Shown here: one piece after another, positions 34,394 to 43,148 of the stretch
How the letters are laid out: every line of letters begins with the position of its first letter
Numbering within the stretch: the first letter of the stretch is position 1
Source: Candidatus Limnocylindrales bacterium
GTDB lineage: Bacteria; Moduliflexota; Moduliflexia; Moduliflexales; JAUQPW01
Assembly: GCA_035559535.1 (NCBI GenBank)
Contig: DATMBG010000044.1
Location: 173,072-237,071, forward strand
Direction of reading: 5' to 3'
DNA: 64,000 bases
Program-made: the position numbers and the translations under genes
The notes under the pieces: generated by a model
Seen by the model: the letters and a program-made list of their open reading frames with translations, nothing else
What the model was told of the DNA's origin: nothing
The model's database searches: none

Positions 34394-35344
34394 ATGTCCG
34401 AGACGCAAAGACCGAATGGTGTTATGAGAGGAGCCTTTGAGACCACGGGGAGCTGCCGGTTGGTCATGTATGTAATCAAAAAACTTGAGTTAGACGCCAA
34501 GCATGGTTTTCTGCTGGATATCCGTTACGTAAAAGATGAGGTTCAACGCTCTTTGGAATCGGTAGAAGTCGCTCTTCAGGAAGGTTCCACCGATATTATC
34601 AGCATCGATTGGATTTCTGTAGCCCGGGAACGTGCCCATGGAATTCCCATCACGGCAGGAGTTCCGTATGGAAGAACCATTGGAGGACTCGTCGCCCGTC
34701 AGGATTCTTCCATTCAAAGCCTGGAAGACTTGCCGGGGAAACGAATTGGTGTGGTCCGAAAGGTAGATAAAAACTGGATTATAACCCGTGCGGCCTGTCT
34801 TAAAAGATATGGATTCGATCCTCAAAGGGAAGCTACGGTGGTGGAAGCTTTATCAAAAAGCAAACTCACCTACCGATTGGAAACCGGAGATGTCGAAGCC
34901 GGACTTCAGTTCTGGCAATTGATCCCCCATCTGACAGTATCGGGCAAGTTCCGTCAGGTAGTGGATATGATCGACCTCCTCCCTTATCTGGGCGTCCAGA
35001 AGATGATCCCCTTCTCGATCTTTACTTTCCGTGATGAGTTTGTCCAGCGTCAACCCCAGACCATTCGAGCCTATGCCCGTGCCTTTGCAGATGCAGTAGA
35101 TTATATGAAGCAAAACGATGACATCTGGGAAGAACTCCGAGAGAAAATGCTCCCTGAAGAGACCCCGGAAGTGGTTCATGCCCTGCGAGACCGATGGCGG
35201 GCACGTGTAATGACCAACTGGAATGAAGAAACCATTCGAAATATTAAGCTTTTCTTTGAAGAAATGTTGAAGGTAGGAGGAAAAGAGGTTCTCGGAGTCG
35301 ACAGAATTCCAGAAGGGACGTTTACCCTGGGGCTTACTGCTTGA
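34394..35344 (+). CDS. NMT1/THI5-like substrate-binding protein without signal peptide
   Basis: A 316-residue protein with the ABC substrate-binding fold of the NMT1/SsuA class. Landmarks are MRGAFETTGSCRLVMYVIKK, VEVALQEGSTDIISIDW, LEDLPGKRIGVVRKVDKNW and FTFRDEFVQRQPQTIRAYARA. Relatives are normally exported, but here there is no signal peptide or lipobox and the fold begins within the first 20 residues. Either it acts in the cytoplasm as an enzyme or sensor, as THI5-type proteins do, or the annotated start misses an export signal; no in-frame extension is evident. No permease or ATPase gene follows. Confidence 0.8.
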   Translation: MSETQRPNGVMRGAFETTGSCRLVMYVIKKLELDAKHGFLLDIRYVKDEVQRSLESVEVALQEGSTDIISIDWISVARERAHGIPITAGVPYGRTIGGLVARQDSSIQSLEDLPGKRIGVVRKVDKNWIITRAACLKRYGFDPQREATVVEALSKSKLTYRLETGDVEAGLQFWQLIPHLTVSGKFRQVVDMIDLLPYLGVQKMIPFSIFTFRDEFVQRQPQTIRAYARAFADAVDYMKQNDDIWEELREKMLPEETPEVVHALRDRWRARVMTNWNEETIRNIKLFFEEMLKVGGKEVLGVDRIPEGTFTLGLTA

Positions 35345-35497
35345 GAGAAAATAGAAAAATACTCCCCTAGGTTCCGGTTCCCATGTCAGATTTCAATAGA
35401 GAATAAAATAGAAGCTCAGAAAGCCCCTTTAGCAAAACCTCTCAGGCATCCGTAACTTGCTTCATGAAAATTTATTTTGAAAAAAGGAGTAAAGAAT

Positions 35498-35791
35498 ATG
35501 GCAACATATATTTTATTAAGTACTCTCACCGATGAGGGGAGAGAGACCGTCAAGAAACACCCGGAGCGCATCCAGGAGGTTAATAAAGAACTCGAAGCTA
35601 TGGGGGCCAAAGTGATCAGCCAATACGCGGTGTTAGGTCCCTATGATTTTGTTAATATTGTGGAAGCTCCAGATAATAAAACCATCTATCGTATCTCCGT
35701 GGAACTGGGTTCACGGGGTACCGTCCACATTATAAGTTTGCCTGCTATTCCTGTTGATGAGTTTGTGACCATGCTGAAAAGTAAAAGTTAG
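35498..35791 (+). CDS. GYD-domain protein
   Basis: A 97-residue protein of the GYD family (Dabb-like ferredoxin fold). AAAAAGGAG sits 8 bases before the ATG at 35498, which decides the start over an upstream TTG. The core is YILLSTLTDEGRETVK, then YAVLGPYDFVNIVEAPDNKT, the typical GxYD-x-V-x-VEAPD strand. Function of the family is unknown; members often accompany oxidoreductases. It closes the plus-strand catabolic cluster. Confidence 0.85.
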   Translation: MATYILLSTLTDEGRETVKKHPERIQEVNKELEAMGAKVISQYAVLGPYDFVNIVEAPDNKTIYRISVELGSRGTVHIISLPAIPVDEFVTMLKSKS

Positions 35792-35941
35792 TTTCCAGAC
35801 CTCTTTTTAAGCTTTCAAGAACTCTCCTCCCAGGAAGTTCAAGGATGTTGCCTGAAAGGAACGGCTACCCTGTGGAACAGCGGCATTAAGTTACCTAATG
35901 TAATAGAGATACCAGACATGGCGTCTTTACAAAGTTCTGAG

Positions 35942-35980
35942 AACCTGTCCTGAGTCTCTGGATAGAACTCAGGACAGGTT
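35942..35980 (+). terminator. Hairpin after the GYD gene
   Basis: AACCTGTCCTGAGT and its exact complement form a 14-bp stem with an 11-base loop. It lies in the 300-base convergent gap between the GYD and SDR genes, in which I see nothing else. No strong U-run follows. Confidence 0.6.
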
Positions 35981-36091
35981 TATCAAAGGACGAACGGGGA
36001 AGAAACTGAATCGTTTACAGCAGACTTCGGCAGGAAACCGGTTCTACCTCTTTTAGGTAGATAAGGGGGTGAATCTGTTTCTCCAAGTACC

Positions 36092-36865
36092 TCAAGAAAG
36101 TTCCATCCCCCCTGAAAAGTTAAACCGTTCTGCCGTTACGTAGGCTGCGGCATCTGAAGCCAGCCATACAGCCGCTTCAGCTACCTCTTCTGGAGTTACC
36201 CGCCGTCCCATCGGAAGATCCCTGGTACGCTCGGCTTTGAGCTGTTCTTCCGTTTTACCGGTTAACTTCATCATTTCTTTTTCTATGGCGTCTACCATAC
36301 CACCGGTCATTCGGCCCGGAGCTATGGTGTTGACGGTAACCCCATAGGGGGCCCAGGCCACTGCAGCGCATCGCGTCATGCTATCGACCGCCGCTTTACT
36401 TGCACAATAAGAGGTAAAAAAAGGAAAACCTGATTTGGAAGCAGGACTTGTAATGTTGATGATTCGTCCAAACTTTTGGGAAATCATGACCCGGGCAGCG
36501 GCTTGCATGCAGAAGAAAGCACCCCTTGCATTCACGGCAAATACTCTATCCCAGCGTTCGGGGGTTACTTCCAGGATAGGATCAACCAGGGAAATGGCGG
36601 CACAATTAACCAAGATATCTAATCGACTCCATCGGTCTACCACGGTCTGGATCAGTCGCTGACACGCTTCAGCATCTGAAATGTCTATCTGATAAGCCAT
36701 CCCTTTGTGACTCTGATTAATTTGTGTGAGGGTTTCGACGGCTGCGTCATAATCCAGATCGGCTACGATAACAACGGCCCCCTCCCGGGCATAAACTTTG
36801 GCAATGGCCCGGCCCAGACCATTTCCACCCCCCACCACTAAAGCAATACGATTATTCAGAATCAT
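36092..36865 (-). CDS. Short-chain dehydrogenase/reductase
   Basis: About 257 residues from the ATG at 36865, where GGAG lies 7 bases upstream; a TTG at 36892 is possible. Nucleotide binding is ALVVGGGNGLGRAIA, then NCAAIS. The catalytic Ser is in INITSPAS and Tyr/Lys in YCASK. The C-terminal part is GRRVTPEEVAEAAVWLASD as in FabG-like SDRs. The protein should be NAD(P)-dependent; the substrate is unknown. It follows the radical SAM gene by about 23 bases on the same strand, so they are probably one transcript. Confidence 0.87.
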   Translation of the reverse strand: MILNNRIALVVGGGNGLGRAIAKVYAREGAVVIVADLDYDAAVETLTQINQSHKGMAYQIDISDAEACQRLIQTVVDRWSRLDILVNCAAISLVDPILEVTPERWDRVFAVNARGAFFCMQAAARVMISQKFGRIINITSPASKSGFPFFTSYCASKAAVDSMTRCAAVAWAPYGVTVNTIAPGRMTGGMVDAIEKEMMKLTGKTEEQLKAERTRDLPMGRRVTPEEVAEAAVWLASDAAAYVTAERFNFSGGMELS

Positions 36866-36888
36866 AGAAAAACTCCATTCCCGACCGG

Positions 36889-37491
36889 TCAAAATAAGGG
36901 ATCAATTCCACTCATTACCATATTCCCCTCAGGGGTAATGATAACCTCAGCGTGGGGTACAGACTGGATATCGACCATGGTATATCGGTTTGTAAGAAAA
37001 TGGATGGTTTTATTGGCCGAACCCCTTAAATCACGGGCAAGGCGTTGGGAAGCCTCATAACGACCTGCGAGGAGAACATCAATATAGGAAAGGACTTCCG
37101 GCCCCTCCCCTACTCTCCTCTGCGCTCCGGATCCTACTTGCCCAGGTATCCGATCTTTCATTTTTTTAATTTCTTCCCAGGTAAAGCCTGTAAAGAGAAT
37201 CACGGAAAGGGAAGTCTCGGTCTTAACCCGCCGTAGCAATTCTGTAATTGCAACCCGTTGCTGAAGAGGTTCGCCACCGCTGATGGTAATCCCCTCAATC
37301 TGATCTTTAAGTGCCACAATGCGTTGAAATAACTCCACAACGGATGTCCACTTTCCCCCGATAGCAGAATGTGTTTCTGGATTAAAACAACCCGGACATC
37401 CTAAACTACAAAATTGGGTCCAGATAACGGCCCTCTTTCCCGGTCCATTGGCTACACTTAAAGGAACAAAGGCATGAAGGTTGAGTAGCAT
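36889..37491 (-). CDS. Radical SAM activating-enzyme-like protein (NrdG type)
   Basis: About 200 residues from the ATG at 37491, which fits the usual start of this family (LHAFVPLSVANGPGKRAVIW); an ATG at 37527 adds 12 residues. The radical SAM cluster motif is CSLGCPGC in the CxxxCxxC form, followed by FNPETH. ITISGGEPLQQ is the SAM-binding GGE motif, and YIDVLLAGRYE follows. Relatives activate glycyl-radical enzymes such as anaerobic ribonucleotide reductase. No such partner gene is in the window. The iron-sulfur chemistry is clear but the target is not. Confidence 0.82.
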   Translation of the reverse strand: MLLNLHAFVPLSVANGPGKRAVIWTQFCSLGCPGCFNPETHSAIGGKWTSVVELFQRIVALKDQIEGITISGGEPLQQRVAITELLRRVKTETSLSVILFTGFTWEEIKKMKDRIPGQVGSGAQRRVGEGPEVLSYIDVLLAGRYEASQRLARDLRGSANKTIHFLTNRYTMVDIQSVPHAEVIITPEGNMVMSGIDPLF

Positions 37492-37570
37492 ACCCCCTTC
37501 ACTATCCCATCTTATATCCCTTTGCATTTCAGGTGATAATTAAACAGCCCTTATAGAAGGATAGCCGGAG

Positions 37571-38611
37571 TTAGCTTTCCAGTACCTTTTTCACGATCTC
37601 CACGGCCTCTTCTATATCCTTCCGGGTTACATCCAGGTGGGTAACTCCTCGCAAGAAGGACTTTCCAAAGAAGGTAAACAAAACCCCATGTTCTTTAAGC
37701 TTACTGGCCACTTCGCGACTGGTTTTACCAGTCTCGGCTACGTCGAAGATGACAATGTTGGTTTCGACAGAATCAGGATCTAAGCGGATTCCTTTGATGG
37801 TACTCAGACCCCGGGCCAGGATTTTAGCATTTTCATGGTCTTCGGCCAGACGATCCACATGATGTTCCAGGGCATAGAGTCCTGCAGCAGCCAGGATGCC
37901 GGCCTGGCGCATGCCCCCACCGTACATTTTTCTATACCAGTGGGCTTTATCGATGAATTTGGCAGAACCTGCTATAACCGATCCAACGGGAGCCCCTAAT
38001 CCTTTAGATAAGCAGATGGAGACCGAATCAAAATACTGAGCATATTCTATGGGTTTGATCCCGGTGGCCACACAGGCATTCATCAAGCGAGCCCCATCCA
38101 GGTGCATGGCAATTCCATACCGATCGGCTACCTTTCGAATTTCGATGATCTTCTCCAGGGGATAAATTTTGCCACCACCCCGGTTATGGGTATTTTCGAT
38201 GCAGATTAACCGGGTGGGCGCAAAGTGATGGTCTGTAGTCGGACGGATGGCTTCTTCAATCTGTGCAGCCTCCATAACTCCCCGATCCCCTTTGATCGTA
38301 TAGAATTGAATGCCGGCCAGGGCAGCGGAGCTCCCGGCTTCGAAGTTGAAGGGATGAGCACCCGCCTCAATAATCACCTCGGTTCCAGGTTCAGTATGGG
38401 TTTTGATACAAAGCTGATTTCCCATGGTCCCGGAAGCCACAAAGAGTGCTGCTTCTTTACCTAACAGGTTAGCTACTTTCTGCTGTAAGACATTTACGGA
38501 AGGGTCTTCTCCAAACACGTCATCTCCCACTTCGGCCTCGAGCATGGCCTGACGCATGGCGGGAGTCGGTTTAGTAACGGTATCACTGCGAAGATCAATG
38601 ATTTTTGTCAT
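37571..38611 (-). CDS. ltaE: Low-specificity L-threonine aldolase
   Basis: About 346 residues from the ATG at 38611; the frame extends 24 codons upstream through an inverted repeat. Typical blocks are [47 protein letters not shown] and [14 protein letters not shown], whose Lys binds PLP. The enzyme splits L-threonine (or allo-threonine) to glycine and acetaldehyde. In a C1-using organism it could also feed glycine; no link is visible. It lies between recJ and the radical SAM gene on the minus strand. Confidence 0.9.
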   Translation of the reverse strand: MTKIIDLRSDTVTKPTPAMRQAMLEAEVGDDVFGEDPSVNVLQQKVANLLGKEAALFVASGTMGNQLCIKTHTEPGTEVIIEAGAHPFNFEAGSSAALAGIQFYTIKGDRGVMEAAQIEEAIRPTTDHHFAPTRLICIENTHNRGGGKIYPLEKIIEIRKVADRYGIAMHLDGARLMNACVATGIKPIEYAQYFDSVSICLSKGLGAPVGSVIAGSAKFIDKAHWYRKMYGGGMRQAGILAAAGLYALEHHVDRLAEDHENAKILARGLSTIKGIRLDPDSVETNIVIFDVAETGKTSREVASKLKEHGVLFTFFGKSFLRGVTHLDVTRKDIEEAVEIVKKVLES

Positions 38612-38626
38612 TGGTTTATTGTGTTG

Positions 38627-38707
38627 GTTGTCCGTTGCCGGTTGTTTTTTTGTCCAGCGTTGTAGGAGTTTATTCCCCGACACAAAAAACAGCCAGTAAC
38701 GGAAAAC
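38627..38707. repeat. Imperfect palindrome with GTTGTCCGTT ends
   Basis: The left arm (GTTGTCCGTTGCCGGTTG...) pairs imperfectly over about 29 bp with the right arm (...AGCCAGTAACGGAAAAC), which ends one base before the recJ stop codon. The ends match those of the palindromes at 30964 and 55053. Confidence 0.65.
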
Positions 38708-40432
38708 TTAGAATTTAATATCCTTGAGGCGAAGCTGGATACGGGGCTTCCCATTCCGGTTGTTGATTTGAGGACTAAATACCACATCTATCCGAGGCAA
38801 AGAAGGAAAAACTTTTTCCAGTAAACTTTTCATTCCAAAACCGATGGCCTCGGCTGGAGTCTGGGTTATAGACTGCCGCACTTTCATCTTCAAATGATTT
38901 TCTCCGACAATGCAAGGAGATCGCATAATCTGCAGACCACGGGCTACAAAAACAGGTTCTGGATTCCCTAATCCAAACGGAGCACACTTTTCTAACTCCT
39001 TAATAAGCTGGAGTGTTATGCAATCTAAATCAACCTCGGCATCTATTTTGATTTGAGGAATCAGATCTTCTCGGGAGAGTTTTCCGGCTCCAATTTTATT
39101 AATCTGGTCTCGAAAGGAACTAATCGCCGAGGTTTCAATGGTCAAACCTGCAGCGGTCATATGACCGCCAAAATTTTTTAACAAACAAGCACATTCCCGG
39201 AGCGCCTCAAAAATGGAAAAAGAAGGGATACTTCGGGCAGATCCTCTGCCTATTCCATTGAATTCTGCAATTAAAACGGTTGGGCGATAGTATACTTCCA
39301 CGATTTTAGAAGCGGCTATTCCAATGACTCCCGGATGCCAATTGGGAGAGGAAAGGACTAAAATATTTCCCTGATCCAGATGATGTTCCGTCTCAATTTT
39401 AGCGAAGGCTTCGTCCAACACGTTCTGCTCAACTTCCTGCCGTTCTCTATTCGCCCGATCCAGATGACCAGCTATCTCGAAGGCCAGGCGATAATTATCG
39501 GTCGTTAACAGCTCGACAGCCTCTGAAGCATTTCCCAATCGTCCGATGGCATTGATCCGGGGGGCCAGACTGTATCCTATATGCCTGGACTGAATCTCTT
39601 CTTCTTCGAGTCCGGCAACCCGCTTGAGTTCTATGACACCGGGTTTTTTACTCCGGCTTATCTGCTTTAAACCGTATTTAACCAGGATTCGATTCTCACC
39701 CAGCAGAGGGGCTACATCGGCGATAGTTCCCAACGCCACCAGATCCAAACAGTTGTAAGGTGGAATTTCTTCCGAAGGAGGAATTCCTAAGGAGGACATC
39801 AGGGCAACGGAAAGTTTATAAGCAATCCCTACACCGGCCAGGGATTTAAAGGGATACAAACATTCTTTTTGCCTTGGATTTAAGATGGCCGTGGCTTTTG
39901 GAAGGACCGGAGGGGCCTGATGATGATCCGTAATCAGAACCTGAATTCCCAACTCATTGGCCAGTTCAACTTCCTTACAAGCAGAAATACCACAATCTAC
40001 CGTAATAATCACTTTGACTCCTTGTTGTTTAGCCTTTTGGATGGTCTCACAGCTCAAGCCGTATCCTTCTTTGAGACGTTGGGGAATATAGTAAGAATAA
40101 TTTGCATAGAGTTCCCGGAAAACCCGTACCAGTAAAGCAGTACCCGTAATCCCGTCTACGTCATAATCCCCATGGATCATGATGAGCGATTTATCTTGAA
40201 GGGCGCGTTGGAGACAGGTGACCGCTTTATCCATATCTTTCATAAGAAAGGGGTTATGAAGGTTGGTTAAAGAAGGCTCTAAAAAATCACTGGCGGCCTC
40301 CAGAGTTTCCAGGCCTCGATTCAAAAGGATAGAGGCTAAGATCGAAGAAATCCGAAGCTCTTTGGAAAAGAATTCCAGCTTTCCTTGATCTATCCGGGGT
40401 ATAACCCATTGCTTTGGTAGTTTAATCCTCAT
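38708..40432 (-). CDS. recJ: Single-stranded-DNA exonuclease RecJ
   Basis: A 574-residue protein of normal RecJ length. DHH-family motifs are IHGDYDVDGITG near residue 80, TVDCGIS, TDHHQAP, and APRINAIGRLGNA. The DHHA1 part has IGIAASKIVEVYYRPTV and NFGGHMTAAGLTI. It degrades ssDNA 5' to 3' in recombination and repair using Mn/Mg. It ends with an OB-like C-terminal domain. It stands upstream of ltaE on the minus strand, separated by the palindrome at 38627. The neighbouring mutL, ftsK and dinG-like genes make this a DNA-maintenance area. Confidence 0.94.
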   Translation of the reverse strand: MRIKLPKQWVIPRIDQGKLEFFSKELRISSILASILLNRGLETLEAASDFLEPSLTNLHNPFLMKDMDKAVTCLQRALQDKSLIMIHGDYDVDGITGTALLVRVFRELYANYSYYIPQRLKEGYGLSCETIQKAKQQGVKVIITVDCGISACKEVELANELGIQVLITDHHQAPPVLPKATAILNPRQKECLYPFKSLAGVGIAYKLSVALMSSLGIPPSEEIPPYNCLDLVALGTIADVAPLLGENRILVKYGLKQISRSKKPGVIELKRVAGLEEEEIQSRHIGYSLAPRINAIGRLGNASEAVELLTTDNYRLAFEIAGHLDRANRERQEVEQNVLDEAFAKIETEHHLDQGNILVLSSPNWHPGVIGIAASKIVEVYYRPTVLIAEFNGIGRGSARSIPSFSIFEALRECACLLKNFGGHMTAAGLTIETSAISSFRDQINKIGAGKLSREDLIPQIKIDAEVDLDCITLQLIKELEKCAPFGLGNPEPVFVARGLQIMRSPCIVGENHLKMKVRQSITQTPAEAIGFGMKSLLEKVFPSLPRIDVVFSPQINNRNGKPRIQLRLKDIKF

Positions 40433-40518
40433 CTTAAGAATCGAGTTGAGAAACCCGCTTTCTTACGTCCAATAGGTTTATAACCGGTCCATGAAAACGG
40501 GCTTCTAGAAGTTATTAT

Positions 40519-40899
40519 CTAAAGATCAAGCTCCAGTTCCGGCATTTCTTTCCATTTGGGAGGGGCCTGAGGTTTAAAATTATGGGTAGCGACGAAGGTC
40601 GTTCCATGATAAAAATTAACCTTAAACTTTCCCCCTCCGAAATTTTCCCGGATAAATTCCAGGGGATTTTTCAAAAGTGGCTCCATTTCTTCCCCACGGT
40701 AAAATGCCAGGGTTTTGAACCGAACCGTAGACATCCAGGGTTCTTGTACCAGCAACTTCGCCGAAGAATCTTTAAAAATCCTCTCAAACTCCTCCTGTAC
40801 AGCCTCCTCACTGGGAGGATCTCCCAGTTTATACTTAAGTGCTTTAATAATATAGTCTTTGTAGAGATTAAATACCCATTCTGGTTTTTCCATAGACAT
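40519..40899 (-). CDS. Small protein of unknown function
   Basis: A 126-residue protein I do not recognise. It is acidic and aromatic-rich, with KPEWVFNLYKDYIIKALKYK at the start, a middle WMSTVRFKTLAFYRG and a C-terminal FKVNFYHGTTFVATHNF strand. There is no signal peptide, membrane segment or Cys. The ATG at 40899 is followed by another at 40893. It is 86 bases upstream of recJ on the same strand and could be co-transcribed. Confidence 0.7.
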   Translation of the reverse strand: MSMEKPEWVFNLYKDYIIKALKYKLGDPPSEEAVQEEFERIFKDSSAKLLVQEPWMSTVRFKTLAFYRGEEMEPLLKNPLEFIRENFGGGKFKVNFYHGTTFVATHNFKPQAPPKWKEMPELELDL

Positions 40900-41000
40900 T
40901 TAAGACCCTTAGAAGCTATATTAAAACTCCGTGGAGGTTATCTTTGATCTTAAGTTTATCGTGTAGGAAAATAAGGAGGATGTCAAGCTGAAAATACGAC

Positions 41001-42995
41001 TTAAGGGGGGGCAATAAGCCACAGGCCACTTCTATTTTGCCAGACCGCAATATCCGCCTTTCCATCTCCATCAAAATCTGCCGGAACCGGGGTATCGCCC
41101 TCCTGGCCCCATTTTATCACACGGGAACCGCCACTTGAAAAGAGGAGATACCAGTTTCCCTCTGCAGGCCGCCATACGGCTATATCGGCCTTCCCATCTC
41201 CATCAAAATCTGCAGGGACCGGTACATCTTGAGAAAAACCCCAGGAGATTACGTGGAAACCACCTCCTGAGAAGAGGAGATACCAGTTTCCCTCTGCAGG
41301 CCGCCATACGGCTATATCGGCCTTCCCATCTCCATCAAAATCTGCAGGGACCGGAATATCTCCCGGAAGCCCCCATCGAACCCTTCTGGAACTGTTTTGT
41401 GCTGAATACCCTGGATTACCGGAAGGTTGAATCACCCATTCCCCTCGAAGGGGTCTAAAGACGGCCAGATCCGTGATTTTATCCCCATCGTAGTCCTTCG
41501 GAACCGGGACATCCAGGGAATTTCCAAATTTTTGTATGAAGACGCCATCCCGAGATTTTTGAATAAGCCAGGTTCTACGGGAAGGTCGAAAAACAGCCAG
41601 GTCTGCATGACCGTCCCCATCGTAATCACCCGGGACGGGTTGATCTCCCTGCAAACCCCAGGATTGGACAATAGGAGCCGTCGGTGGGTTATTTTTACTT
41701 GGTAAAATGTACCAGATGCCATTACTCGGTCGCCATACAGCTATATCGGCTTGATTATCCCCGTCGTAATCTTTAGGGACCGGGGTATCTCCAAAAATTC
41801 CCCAATTTACAGAACTTGGAGTGGGGGTAGGCGTTGGGAGGGGGGGCGGAGTGATCGAAACAAACTTATAGATTTTCCCATCGAAAGCACAAACATATAA
41901 CTCGTTCCGTTTATCCACTCCAAAGGAAGCAATATTCAGCCCGCTGTTCAATAACAACGTGTTCACGGGCGGATTAACTCCGTCATAACTCAACGTCCAG
42001 ATTCTTCCAGAAATATAATCCCCATAAACATATTTTCCATAAAGCTCAGGAACCCCCGTTCCCCGGTAAACATACCCTCCGGTAACCGAATCACCTCCGT
42101 TGCTATCATGGCCATATTCCCATATGGGAAGGGTAAGACCAGAAGTGTCACAACCGGAAGGAGGATCATAACAGTGATTTCCTTCCATAATTCGCCAACC
42201 ATAATTCTTTCCCTTTTCTATAAGATCAATCTCTTCCCATAAATTCTGACCTACATCTCCTGCCCATAGCCATTTTGTAACAGGATCGAAACTAAATCTC
42301 CAAGGATTTCGTAGTCCATAAGCATAAATCTCCTCTTTATAACCCGAGGTGTTCCCCACAAAAGGATTATCAGGGGGGATGGCATAGTTATTACCACCTG
42401 AAGTCTTATTTACATCGATCCGCAGGAGTTTACCCAGTAAAACCGATCTATTTTGGGCGTTATTTTGAGGATCCCCGGCAGAACCGCCGTCCCCCAGACC
42501 AATATACAAATAACCATCCGGTCCAAAAGCAAGCTGGCCCCCGTTATGATTAGGGTAGGGTTGAAGAACTTCAAGCAAAACAACCTCGCTGTTTTTATCA
42601 GCAGAATCCGGGTCCGTAGAACTGACCATGTATCGTGCAATTACAGAACGAAGTGGATTCGGTGCGGTATAATTCACATAAAAGTAGCCGTTGTTTTTGT
42701 AATTGGGATGAAAGGCCAGTCCCAGTAATCCCAATTCACCTCCACTGATGACCCGGGCGCTGATGTCTAAAAAAACTTTTGCCGAAGTGACCGAGGGGGA
42801 GTTATTGAAGACGTAAATAACACCAGACTGGGTCACAACAAATATTCGATCGGTTCCATCTCCTGGGTGTTGTAAATCCAGAGGATTGTTAAAGGAAAGG
42901 TTGGGGAAGGCCGGTTGGAGTGAAACCTGCGCCTCAGAACGGGGTACTATAACAAGGAAAAGAAAGGAGAATATGAAAAAATTTAAGCGTTTCAT
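41001..42995 (-). CDS. Secreted glucose/sorbosone dehydrogenase-like propeller fused to six VCBS/FG-GAP-like repeats
   Basis: About 664 residues from the ATG at 42995. A signal peptide (NFFIFSFLFLVIVPRSEA) precedes a soluble quinoprotein-type six-bladed propeller of about 370 residues, with NPLDLQHPGDGTDRIFV, NHNGGQLAFGPDGYLYIGLG and IYAYGLRNPWRFSF. A proline/threonine linker leads to six repeats of about 44 residues: WGxxGDxPVPxDxDGDGKADIAVWRP. These have D-x-D-G-D-x-x-D calcium-binding loops as in VCBS/FG-GAP domains. Family members oxidise aldoses with PQQ; the repeats suggest an outer-surface or exported location. Two repeats are identical at DNA level. The gene stands alone on the minus strand, between mutL and the small 40519 gene. 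Confidence 0.85.
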   Translation of the reverse strand: MKRLNFFIFSFLFLVIVPRSEAQVSLQPAFPNLSFNNPLDLQHPGDGTDRIFVVTQSGVIYVFNNSPSVTSAKVFLDISARVISGGELGLLGLAFHPNYKNNGYFYVNYTAPNPLRSVIARYMVSSTDPDSADKNSEVVLLEVLQPYPNHNGGQLAFGPDGYLYIGLGDGGSAGDPQNNAQNRSVLLGKLLRIDVNKTSGGNNYAIPPDNPFVGNTSGYKEEIYAYGLRNPWRFSFDPVTKWLWAGDVGQNLWEEIDLIEKGKNYGWRIMEGNHCYDPPSGCDTSGLTLPIWEYGHDSNGGDSVTGGYVYRGTGVPELYGKYVYGDYISGRIWTLSYDGVNPPVNTLLLNSGLNIASFGVDKRNELYVCAFDGKIYKFVSITPPPLPTPTPTPSSVNWGIFGDTPVPKDYDGDNQADIAVWRPSNGIWYILPSKNNPPTAPIVQSWGLQGDQPVPGDYDGDGHADLAVFRPSRRTWLIQKSRDGVFIQKFGNSLDVPVPKDYDGDKITDLAVFRPLRGEWVIQPSGNPGYSAQNSSRRVRWGLPGDIPVPADFDGDGKADIAVWRPAEGNWYLLFSGGGFHVISWGFSQDVPVPADFDGDGKADIAVWRPAEGNWYLLFSSGGSRVIKWGQEGDTPVPADFDGDGKADIAVWQNRSGLWLIAPP
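41140..41354 (-). repeat. Identical 83-bp direct repeats inside the propeller/VCBS gene
   Basis: 41140-41222 and 41272-41354 are identical over 83 bp with a 132-bp period, exactly 44 codons. They encode adjacent VCBS-like repeats and show recent tandem duplication or gene conversion. A third related unit lies at about 41040-41100. Confidence 0.9.
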
Positions 42996-43148
42996 GGTTT
43001 CTTCTAAGTAACCGATCATAGCCTTTTGTAATCAATTTTTGGATGATCCGGTAGGATGGGCTTCAAATCCGCTCCTACCTTTCCACGAAAAGGATGGTAG
43101 AAATCCCAAAGTTATTTACGACCGTCGACTTAGAGCCACTTCCTTTCG

